From contig JAEYYV010000284.1 of assembly GCA_023428295.1 (NCBI GenBank), forward strand, positions 1 through 7,976: a stretch of 7,976 nt of DNA. The letters are read 5' to 3'. The notes beneath the pieces are model-generated. The model was given only the letters and a program-made list of their open reading frames with translations. It was not told the DNA's origin and did no database searches. Source of the stretch: Pseudomonadota bacterium (lineage in GTDB: Bacteria > Myxococcota_A > Polyangia > Haliangiales > Haliangiaceae). Positions 1 through 5,445 of the stretch are shown piece by piece. The position numbers and the translations under genes were made by a program. Every line of letters begins with the position of its first letter. Within the stretch, counting starts at the first letter, position 1.

Positions 1-732
1 GTCGGGGGCCAAGCGCGATGACGAACCATCCGCCGCGTCCTCTGCGTTCTTCGCGTGTCCGGGGGCGAGGTCGTTGTCCTCAGCCTCGTCGTCGACAGTG
101 ACGTCCTCGATCGCCTGCGCGTACACGACGATCTTCATCGCGCTCGTGTGATTCGACGCCCAATCTTCGACCGGCACGCCACCTTGCCCCTGCGCGTTCG
201 TCTTCACCTTGACCGACTTCCCAGCGGCGTTGTCCCAGCGCCAGGTCTTGCCGACACGGTTCGCCGTGTACGCCTCGGGGAGGTCTCCAACCCAGACCGC
301 TTTCGATTCCCACGAATCGATCCGATCGCCAGCCGCTACGACGACGACCTTCAGGATCGCGTTGGGCTTCGCATCGCTTACCTTGGTCGCACCGCGCTTC
401 TTCTGCGTGGGTGCGACGCGGGACGGCCCTGCTTGAAGCGGCCCATCGACACTGGAGAACAATCCGTCCCTTTGTCCCGCCTCGGTGTTGTCGTCGTCCT
501 GTGCGGATCGCTTCTCGTCGGTCTCGGCGAAATGACCCAACGAAACGAGGAGGTGTTCGGGATCAGGCAGCGAGACCTTTCCATCCAACGAGGGGTCATC
601 GTCAGGGGGAACGGCATTCCCGTCACCCTCGGCAACGCCGCCGCCTGCATCGCCCGTGGAGTCATTCTCGTTCGAGGATTTCTCCGCGGGCGCGAACGGA
701 TCCGAGGGCGGACGACGTTCAAACGAGGGCAT
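1..732 (-). CDS. Unrecognised acidic, partly disordered protein (3' end beyond window)
   Basis: This reading frame is open from an ATG at 730-732 down to base 1, giving 244 visible residues with the C-terminus outside the window. It is supported by strong G/C preference at codon third positions and by a protein-like composition; competing frames on both strands give Arg/Ser-rich shadow translations. An in-frame TAG at 748-750 bounds the start. I see no good Shine-Dalgarno before the ATG. Residues 1-120 are rich in Asp, Glu, Pro, Ser and Gly and look disordered. Residues 122-212 look folded, with beta-strand-like stretches (AILKVVVVAAGD near 125-136, WESKAVWVGDLPEAY near 141-155, a TWRWDNAAGKSVKVKTN segment, MKIVVYAQAIEDVTV near 199-213). 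An acidic tail follows. There is no signal peptide or membrane segment. I do not recognise the family. The regulator remnant lies 94 bp upstream on the same strand. No function is proposed. Confidence 0.75.
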   Translation of the reverse strand, partial: MPSFERRPPSDPFAPAEKSSNENDSTGDAGGGVAEGDGNAVPPDDDPSLDGKVSLPDPEHLLVSLGHFAETDEKRSAQDDDNTEAGQRDGLFSSVDGPLQAGPSRVAPTQKKRGATKVSDAKPNAILKVVVVAAGDRIDSWESKAVWVGDLPEAYTANRVGKTWRWDNAAGKSVKVKTNAQGQGGVPVEDWASNHTSAMKIVVYAQAIEDVTVDDEAEDNDLAPGHAKNAEDAADGSSSRLAPD

Positions 733-825
733 GGAGACGCTCGACGTCTACGAGTTTGGAGCCGAGAGCCAGGAGACGAGTGACGCGCCCGGCGGTCGGC
801 GGGATGTGTGAAGCGATGAGCATGA

Positions 826-1261
826 CTACGCGATCGCCCCCCGGCGGCGCGTCGTACGTCGCGCCAGCCATCGAGACAGCGACGAATGCGTGACGCCGAG
901 GTGAGGAGCCGCACCCGTCACGCCACCGAACTCTCGGATCGCGATCATTCGTCGGACCGACTCCGCGACGTCGGCCAGCGATTCGAGTGGCCATTCACAG
1001 ATCGCATCACGATCCGTCGCGCAGTAGCTCGTGGTGCGCGCACCGAGCGAAGCGATCGCGTCGAGTGCGAACGCGTCGACGATCCGCGGCAACTCGGCGC
1101 GACGCGACTCCAGCGTCGGCACTTCGATCGGAAGGACATGCGCGGCCGATGCGGCGCACACGATGACGCGCGGCGCATCTGGCGCACACGCCATCGATGT
1201 CACCGATCGGAGATCGCGTGTCGCCTTCTCCGACACGAGGCATGAGCACGAGCGCAATAAC
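826..1261 (-). pseudogene. C-terminal remnant of a sigma-54-dependent (Fis-type HTH) regulator
   Basis: The frame ends with TAG at 826-828 and has clear codon bias on the minus strand up to about 1260. Its translation resembles the end of sigma-54 activator proteins. PRVIVCAASAAHVLPIEVP followed by TLESRRAELPRIVDAFALDAI matches the usual end of the AAA+ domain (a strand, then 'PPLRERREDLP'). The last 35 residues contain a Fis-like HTH, GAAPHLGVTHSSLSRWLARR, at about 856-918. Such activators normally exceed 400 residues and carry FHA or receiver, Walker A, GAFTGA and Walker B elements, and none of these is visible. The frame stays open to 1365 (ATG), but the residues encoded upstream of about 1261 do not look like the family. 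That point coincides with the proposed end of the mobile element. An internal ATG at 1192-1194 could give a short product. I infer a truncated, probably non-functional gene. The family call comes from motif memory and is moderately sure. Confidence 0.6.
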
Positions 1262-1267
1262 TGAGGG
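1252..1267 (+). repeat. Left candidate terminal inverted repeat with flank
   Basis: The 16 bases GCGCAATAACTGAGGG match the reverse complement of 5410-5425 (GCGCGTTAATTGAGGG) at 13 positions. The inner six bases, TGAGGG, are identical and are taken as the element tip. The outer part contains the possible target duplication AATAAC at 1256-1261. A second TGAGGG lies at 1296-1301. The similarity fades quickly beyond the tip, so this is a candidate only. Confidence 0.4.
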
Positions 1268-1308
1268 CTGAGCGAGTCGCGGTGAGCAGGCAACGTGAGG
1301 GGAATAGC

Positions 1309-1354
1309 GGAAGCCCCTCGAAGAACTTGACCATTCAAGCCAGCGAGGGGTTCC
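1309..1354 (+). promoter_or_regulatory. Large imperfect stem-loop in the element's left leader
   Basis: The arms pair in three blocks. GGAA (1309-1312) pairs with TTCC (1351-1354), CCCCTCG (1314-1320) with CGAGGGG (1344-1350), and CTTGA (1326-1330) with TCAAG (1335-1339). The apical loop is CCAT, with a small internal loop and a one-base bulge at 1313. Sixteen base pairs in 46 bases is unlikely by chance. No U-tract follows, so it is not a classical intrinsic terminator. It could be a leader RNA structure, an attenuator, or a DNA hairpin or binding site at the transposon end. A TTGACC hexamer (1328-1333) lies inside, but I see no convincing -10 box. Confidence 0.55.
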
Positions 1355-1355
1355 T

Positions 1356-1383
1356 CTCCTTTCAACCGGACAGTCGGAAGGAG
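1356..1383 (+). promoter_or_regulatory. Stem-loop that pairs with the ribosome-binding site of the first gene
   Basis: CTCCTT (1356-1361) pairs with AAGGAG (1378-1383), and CCG (1366-1368) pairs with CGG (1375-1377). A four-base bulge (TCAA) separates the two blocks and the loop is GACAGT. The 3' arm contains the first five bases of AGGAGG (1379-1384). In the transcript this hairpin would hide the ribosome-binding site. The structure is visible in the sequence; the regulatory role is inferred. Confidence 0.45.
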
Positions 1384-1384
1384 G
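1379..1384 (+). promoter_or_regulatory. Strong Shine-Dalgarno AGGAGG that points to a CTG start
   Basis: A perfect AGGAGG lies six bases before CTG at 1391-1393, in frame with the zinc-ribbon gene. The next conventional in-frame start, TTG at 1424, is 39 bases away and has no comparable site. A GTG at 1393-1395 is out of frame. The site decides the start chosen here. Confidence 0.5.
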
Positions 1385-1390
1385 CCTCAC

Positions 1391-1966
1391 CTGTGCCACG
1401 AAGCGCTCGTCGATTCCAGAGTCTTGCTGCTGCTGCCGCGAATCGATGCCGACCTCGCGGCGAAGGCGCAAGCGGCCGGGTGCCCGGCGTGCGGCGGGCG
1501 CCTCGACGTGGCGAACTACCCACGTAAACCGCGCGGCGCCGACGGGCTCGGCGACGACTACGAGCTGCGAGCGAGCTTCTGCTGCGCCGTCGACGGGTGC
1601 CGTCGTCGTCGCACGCCACCATCGGTGCGCTTCCTCGGCCGCAAGGTCTACGTCGGTGCCATCGTGGTGCTGGCATCGGCGCTCGTGCGCGGACCGACGA
1701 AGAGGTCAGTGACGAAACTGTCGGCGGCGATCGGAATCACCCGGCGGACGCTGGCGAGGTGGTGTCGGTGGAGGTCGACGACGTTTGCGACGAGTCGATT
1801 CTGGGAGAGCGTGCGCGGTCGCTTCATGCCCACCGTCGAGGTCGCGATGCTGCCAGCGTCGGTGCTGTCGCGAATGACGATGAACGTCGACGAGCCGGTG
1901 GTCGCACTGCTGCATCTGCTCGCGCCGATCTCGACGAGACCGGGGCTGGAGGCGAGCGGTATGTGA
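1391..1966 (+). CDS. Transposon-encoded zinc-ribbon/HTH protein
   Basis: This is the first gene of the mobile element, about 191 residues from CTG 1391 or 180 residues from TTG 1424. I prefer CTG because AGGAGG stands six bases upstream and the intervening residues (HEALVDS...) are protein-like and in frame. Counted from TTG, a CPACGG pair (C20, C23) and CCAVDGC (C53, C54, C59) form a likely zinc ribbon. SVTKLSAAIGITRRTLARWC (about 95-114) looks like a helix-turn-helix. The protein is basic and rich in Arg. I infer DNA binding, perhaps of element ends, or regulation of the operon; no enzymatic motif is seen. It ends abruptly at TGA 1964-1966, while the +1-shifted frame continues with coding-like sequence to 2022, so the C-terminus may be frameshifted. 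The transposase starts 87 bp downstream. I recall similar proteins preceding this kind of transposase but cannot name the family. Confidence 0.7.
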   Translation: MCHEALVDSRVLLLLPRIDADLAAKAQAAGCPACGGRLDVANYPRKPRGADGLGDDYELRASFCCAVDGCRRRRTPPSVRFLGRKVYVGAIVVLASALVRGPTKRSVTKLSAAIGITRRTLARWCRWRSTTFATSRFWESVRGRFMPTVEVAMLPASVLSRMTMNVDEPVVALLHLLAPISTRPGLEASGM

Positions 1967-2022
1967 GGGTCGACAGCGACCCGCAGAAGATGCACGTGTC
2001 GCCGCGAATCGGATCCGCGTAG
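1967..2022 (+). pseudogene. Possible frameshifted C-terminal tail of the zinc-ribbon protein
   Basis: Directly after the TGA of the zinc-ribbon gene, a different plus frame reads through YVRVDSDPQKMHVSPRIGSA and stops with TAG at 2020-2022. The stretch is protein-like, and DPQKMHV resembles a tail I associate with this kind of protein, though that memory is weak. A one-base indel shortly upstream of 1966 would join the two frames. It may equally be a spacer that happens to be open. Confidence 0.25.
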
Positions 2023-2052
2023 TGGTCGTCGACTCACTCGAGGACACCGACG

Positions 2053-3516
2053 ATGAGCACGACACCGAACCGACGCCACGAGCGATGGGCGAACCTGCGC
2101 CATCAGATCATCGGCGCCTTGCTCGCGGCGCCACCGGCGCGTGGCGAGCTGCGCGCCGCCATCGAGGCGATCGCCGAGCGCACGTGGCGGCACCCGATCA
2201 CAGGCGAGCCGGTGCAATTTGCTTTCTCGACCATCGAGCGCTGGCTGCACACGGCCCGGAAGGCGGCAGGACATGGCGACACCGTCGCGGCACTTCGGCG
2301 CAAGGTCCGCGCAGATGCCGGGAGTCGGCGTGCGGTGTCGTCGGCGGTGATCGCCGCCATCGTCGCGCAGCACAAGCTTCACGCGACGTGGAGCTACCAG
2401 CTGCACGCCGACAACCTCGTCGCGCAGGTCGAGCTCGGCGAGCTCGCGGGGCGCGTGCCGTCATACACAACAGTGCGGCGGCTGATGAAGGAGCGTGGGC
2501 TGTTTCGTCAGAAGCGGCGGCAGCGTCGTGGCAACGAGGAGCTGCGCGACGACCACAGCCGGGAGATCTTCGAGGCGCGCGAGACGCGCAGCTTCGAGAG
2601 CGAGTACGTGCACGGCCTGTGGCACCTCGACTTCCACGGCGCCGACTTCGTGCGCATCGTGCTCGCAAACGGGAGGCTGGCGACGCCGAAGCTCCTGGGC
2701 ATCCTCGATGACCGGTCGCGGCTGTGCTGCCACGCGCAATGGTACTTGGAGGAGACCGGCGAGGCGCTCGTGCATGGGCTCTCGCAAGCGATCCAGAAGC
2801 GGCGACGACCGCAGCAGCTCTTGACCGACAACGGCTCGGCGATGAAGGACGGCGAGGTCCGCGAGGGACTCGCGCGCCTCGGCATCTTGCATGCACACAC
2901 GCTGCCGGCGTGCCCCGAGCAGAACGGCAAGCAGGAGGCGTGGTGGAACAGCGTCGAGGGGCGCCTGCTCGCGATGCTCGAGAGCGTGGAACGCCTGACG
3001 CTCGATGCACTCAACCACGCGACGCAGGCGTGGGTAGAGCTGGAGTACAACCGCGCTCGCCACTCGGAGATCGGCGAGGCGCCGGCCGATCGCTTCCTGC
3101 GCGGTCCGGACGTCGGACGTCCGAGCCCGAGCGCCGACGAGCTGCGGCTCGCGTTTCGCGTCGAGGAGACGCGCGTGCAACGGCGCAGCGACGGGACCGC
3201 GACGATCGCGGGCGTGCGCTACGAGGTGCCGTCGCGCTACCGGACGCTCGAGCGGCTCTCCGTGCGCTACGCGTCGTGGGACCTATCGATGGTGCACCTC
3301 GTCGATGCGCGCACCGGCGCGCTGCTCGCGCCGCTGTATCCGCTCGACCGAACCAAGAACGGACAGACGTCGCGGCGTCTCGTCGCCGAGGTCGCGAGCC
3401 CTGTGCCCGCGTCGACGACGATCGCAACCAACCCCGAGGTGGCGCCGCTCCTGCGTCAGCTCATCACCGCGTACGACCGAGCGGGACTGCCGCCGGCGTA
3501 CGTGCCGAAGGACTGA
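2053..3516 (+). CDS. DDE transposase, rve superfamily with Mu/TniA-like C-terminal domain
   Basis: This 487-residue enzyme should cut and join the element ends. A GAGGA ribosome-binding site at 2040-2044 precedes the ATG by eight bases. Residues 1-150 hold HTH-like segments for end recognition (FAFSTIERWLHTARK about 57-71; GRVPSYTTVRRLMKERGL about 133-150), followed by a basic patch (RQKRRQRR). The RNase H-fold catalytic core spans about 180-350. D193 lies in WHLDFHGADF, D259 in LLTDNGSAM and E295 in PEQNGKQEAWW. D259 and E295 are 35 residues apart, the classic D,D(35)E spacing, so the active site looks intact. The tail from about 365, with R..DGTATIAGVRYEVPSRYR, resembles the Mu-transposase/TniA/TnsB C-terminal beta domain. 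Length is typical for that group. The ATPase gene begins four bases after the stop. IS481-like annotation is an alternative label, but the dedicated ATPase partner favours a Tn7/Tn5053/Mu relationship. Confidence 0.9.
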   Translation: MSTTPNRRHERWANLRHQIIGALLAAPPARGELRAAIEAIAERTWRHPITGEPVQFAFSTIERWLHTARKAAGHGDTVAALRRKVRADAGSRRAVSSAVIAAIVAQHKLHATWSYQLHADNLVAQVELGELAGRVPSYTTVRRLMKERGLFRQKRRQRRGNEELRDDHSREIFEARETRSFESEYVHGLWHLDFHGADFVRIVLANGRLATPKLLGILDDRSRLCCHAQWYLEETGEALVHGLSQAIQKRRRPQQLLTDNGSAMKDGEVREGLARLGILHAHTLPACPEQNGKQEAWWNSVEGRLLAMLESVERLTLDALNHATQAWVELEYNRARHSEIGEAPADRFLRGPDVGRPSPSADELRLAFRVEETRVQRRSDGTATIAGVRYEVPSRYRTLERLSVRYASWDLSMVHLVDARTGALLAPLYPLDRTKNGQTSRRLVAEVASPVPASTTIATNPEVAPLLRQLITAYDRAGLPPAYVPKD

Positions 3517-3520
3517 TGCC

Positions 3521-4384
3521 ATGGACGCACGCAAGCTCTCCGCCCTGTACGGGCTCAAGTGGAATCCGTTTCTGCCCGACATCCCCGTCGAGGCGCTGTG
3601 CGAGACGCCGCGCATCAAGCACTTCGCGTGGCGCATCGAGGACCTCGTGATGCACGGCGGCTTCGCGCTCGTCACCGGCGACGTCGGCGCGGGCAAGAGC
3701 GCCGCGCTGCGCATGCTCTCGACCAAGCTCACGCCGCTGCGCGATGTCGTCGTCGGTGAGGTGACCCGGCCGCAGAGCCGTGTCACCGACTTCTATCGGG
3801 AGATCGGTGACCTCTTCGGTGTGCCGGTGTCCACGTCGAATCGGTGGGGCGCGTACAAGACTGTGCGCGCGAAGTGGCAGGAGCACATCCAGCAGACGCT
3901 GTTTCGCCCGGTGCTGCTCGTCGATGAGGCGCAGGAGATGTCGCCGCTGCTGCTCGCCGAGCTGCGCCTGCTCGGATCCACCAAGCTCGACACGTGCACG
4001 ATCGTGACGGTGGTCCTCTGTGGCGATCGTCGACTCGAGGAGAAGCTGCGCACGCCCGACCTCTTGCCGATCGCGAGCCGGATCCGGACGCGCCTCGTGC
4101 TCGACGCCGAGCCTCCCGACGTGCTCGGGACGATGCTGCGTCACCTGCTCGCGGCGTCCGGCAACGCGACGCTGATGACCGAGGAGCTGCAACGCACGGT
4201 GTGCGAGCACGCGGCCGGCAACCGGCGCGTGCTGATGCACCTGTGCAACGATCTGCTCGTGCTCGGCGTGACCAAGAACGCGAAGCGCCTCGACGAGAGC
4301 CTCTACCTCGATCTCACGTCGGCGGACCAGCGTCCGTCGCGAGCGAGCACGACGCCGGCGCGCACCAAGCCGGCGCGGCGATGA
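3521..4384 (+). CDS. ExeA/TniB/TnsC-like AAA ATPase, transposase partner
   Basis: This 287-residue protein is an AAA ATPase that likely assembles on target DNA and activates the transposase, as TniB, TnsC and MuB do. The N-terminus YGLKWNPFLPDIPVEAL (10-26) is typical of ExeA-like proteins. Walker A is GDVGAGKS (53-60) and Walker B is VLLVDEAQEM (131-140). VVLCGD (164-169) sits at the sensor position, and SRIRTR (186-191) supplies candidate arginine-finger residues. The C-terminal helices (about 200-265) resemble an AAA lid, and a short basic, disordered tail follows. The start is ATG 3521, with AAGGA at 3508-3512 in the end of the transposase gene, four bases after the transposase stop. The last codons overlap the next gene by ATGA, which implies coupled translation. 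All key ATPase residues are present. A general ExeA/GspA secretion role is unlikely given the neighbour. Confidence 0.88.
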   Translation: MDARKLSALYGLKWNPFLPDIPVEALCETPRIKHFAWRIEDLVMHGGFALVTGDVGAGKSAALRMLSTKLTPLRDVVVGEVTRPQSRVTDFYREIGDLFGVPVSTSNRWGAYKTVRAKWQEHIQQTLFRPVLLVDEAQEMSPLLLAELRLLGSTKLDTCTIVTVVLCGDRRLEEKLRTPDLLPIASRIRTRLVLDAEPPDVLGTMLRHLLAASGNATLMTEELQRTVCEHAAGNRRVLMHLCNDLLVLGVTKNAKRLDESLYLDLTSADQRPSRASTTPARTKPARR

Positions 4385-5352
4385 CAGCGTCGCTGACGTC
4401 GCTTCCTGTCACGCGTGCGTCCGACCTCGCGGACGTGCCGCATGCACGGCGCTGGCTCGTCGAAGATTTGTGGAGCGACGAGGCAGTCGGCATCGTCGGA
4501 GGCGAGCCGAAGTGCTGCAAGTCCTTCCTCGCGCTCGACCTCGCCGTCGCGGTCGCGTCCGGCGCTCCGTGTCTGCGCCGCTACGCAGTCGCGCGGACAG
4601 GTCGCGTACTGATCTTCGCGGCCGAAGACGCACTGCATGTCGTCCGCCAGCGGCTCGCCGGCATCGCGCGCGCGGCGGGTCGCGAGCTCGTCGACCTCGA
4701 CATCCAGGTCATCACCGCGCCGAGCGTCCGCCTCGACGTCGAGCGAGACCGCGACGCACTGACCGAGACCGTCGACACGCTGCGGCCGCGGCTGCTCGTC
4801 CTCGATCCTTTCGTGCGCTTGCACCGGATCGACGAGAACCTCTCCGGCGAGGTCGCTCCGCTGCTCGCGTACCTCCGCGAGCTCCAGCGCCGCTACCACG
4901 TCGCCGTCGTGCTCGTGCACCACGCACGAAAGGGCGGCGCGAAGCTGCGCGCCGGCCAGGCGCTCCGCGGCTCGAGCGAATTCCACGCGTGGGGCGACTC
5001 GAATCTGTACCTGCGACGCCACGGCGAACAGCTCACGCTATCCGTCGAGCACCGCGCGGCCGCGTCGATCAGCAACGTGCAACTGGTGCTCGACACTGCG
5101 GACGCCGCCGTAGCGCTGCGCACGATCGAATCCAGCACCGTCGCCGAACCCGCGATCGCCGCGACACGGCCGGATCTCAGCCTCGAACAACGGCTCGTCG
5201 ATCATCTCGCCGCCGCCACGACGCCGATCACCGCGACCGCGCTCCGCAAACTCTGCCAGGTCCGGAACACGGCGCTCTCGCACGCGCTCGCCGCGCTCGT
5301 CGACGCGGGGCGGGTCCGCAAGGACCGCACCGGCTACGCGCTCGCGCGCTGA
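4381..5352 (+). CDS. AAA_25 (RepA-like) RecA-fold ATPase with winged-helix-like tail
   Basis: This 323-residue protein is the last element gene. Its ATG overlaps the preceding stop (ATGA), so it is probably made by translational coupling; no Shine-Dalgarno is seen. Residues 25-250 look like an AAA_25/RepA-type RecA-fold ATPase. The P-loop is GEPKCCKS (41-48), Walker B is PRLLVLDPFVRLH (136-148), VVLVHHARKGG (176-186) follows as in hexameric RepA/DnaB relatives, and ALRGSSEFHAWGDSNLYLRR is at 194-213. The P-loop is odd: the glycine usually found before Lys-Ser is Cys46. Residues 266-321 (LEQRLVDHLAAATTPITATA and onward to VRKDRTGYAL) look like a winged helix. By family it should be a DNA translocase or helicase-like ATPase. 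Its role in transposition is unknown; target choice, strand-transfer complex remodelling or post-insertion repair and replication are guesses. It stands where TniQ/TnsD would be expected. Confidence 0.82.
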   Translation: MTASLTSLPVTRASDLADVPHARRWLVEDLWSDEAVGIVGGEPKCCKSFLALDLAVAVASGAPCLRRYAVARTGRVLIFAAEDALHVVRQRLAGIARAAGRELVDLDIQVITAPSVRLDVERDRDALTETVDTLRPRLLVLDPFVRLHRIDENLSGEVAPLLAYLRELQRRYHVAVVLVHHARKGGAKLRAGQALRGSSEFHAWGDSNLYLRRHGEQLTLSVEHRAAASISNVQLVLDTADAAVALRTIESSTVAEPAIAATRPDLSLEQRLVDHLAAATTPITATALRKLCQVRNTALSHALAALVDAGRVRKDRTGYALAR

Positions 5353-5359
5353 TTCCCGA

Positions 5360-5408
5360 GTTCCGCTTCCCGTGATCCCTAGGAGTACGCCGGAACGGGA
5401 ACGGGAAC
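5360..5408. repeat. Inverted repeat with tandem GGAACG at the element's right end
   Basis: GTTCCGCTTCCCG (5360-5372) and CGGGAACGGGAAC (5396-5408) are inverse copies matching at 11 of 13 positions across a 23-base loop. The right arm lies within three near-tandem hexamers, GGAACG GGAACG GGAACA, at 5392-5409. The loop holds CCTAGG (5378-5383). There is no T-run afterwards, so a standard intrinsic terminator is not supported. It may be a cluster of transposase-binding sites just inside the right tip, or a weak terminator hairpin after the operon. Confidence 0.4.
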
Positions 5409-5409
5409 A

Positions 5410-5425
5410 CCCTCAATTAACGCGC
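5410..5425 (-). repeat. Right candidate terminal inverted repeat with flank
   Basis: This is the partner of the left end. CCCTCA at 5410-5415 is the inverse of TGAGGG at 1262-1267. It is followed by ATTAAC (5416-5421), which differs by one base from AATAAC before the left tip. The placement 58 bp after the last element gene and 21 bp before the WD40-like frame fits an element boundary. Other end choices nearby cannot be excluded. Confidence 0.4.
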
Positions 5426-5445
5426 CCGCAACACCATCAAAGAGC

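Larger units (their letters stand above)
1262..5415 (+). mobile_element. Four-gene transposon with D,D35E transposase, ExeA-like and AAA_25 ATPases
   Basis: The four plus-strand genes at 1391-5352 form one unit: zinc-ribbon/HTH protein, rve-type transposase with Mu/TniA-like C-terminus, ExeA/TniB-like AAA ATPase and AAA_25 ATPase. The candidate ends are TGAGGG at 1262-1267 and its inverse CCCTCA at 5410-5415. They begin TG and finish CA, as is usual for retroviral-integrase-superfamily elements. The flanking hexamers AATAAC (1256-1261) and ATTAAC (5416-5421) differ at one base and could be a decayed target duplication. The motif AGCGGAA recurs 44 bp in from the left tip (1306-1312) and, inverted, about 48 bp in from the right tip (5361-5367), as a transposase-binding site might. 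Gene content is convincing. The exact boundaries are inferred and could be off by tens of bases. The element resembles Tn7/Tn5053-type systems but has no TniQ/TnsD or resolvase gene. Confidence 0.7.

Noticed and set aside
55..783. Plus-strand frame of 242 codons
   Set aside because: It is antisense to the minus-strand gene at 1-732, which has far better codon bias and a protein-like composition.
378..914. Minus-strand frame of 178 codons
   Set aside because: The translation is dominated by Arg, Ser and Pro, and the frame overlaps two better-supported minus-strand frames.
1648..2406. Minus-strand frame of 252 codons opposite the transposon's first genes
   Set aside because: It is the antisense shadow of the zinc-ribbon and transposase genes, with low-complexity basic composition.
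4470..5375. Plus-strand frame of 301 codons within the AAA_25 gene
   Set aside because: It is an Arg-rich shifted-frame shadow of the real ATPase gene.
5360..5408. Intrinsic terminator after the transposon operon
   Set aside because: A hairpin can form, but it has mismatches, a 23-base loop and no T-run.
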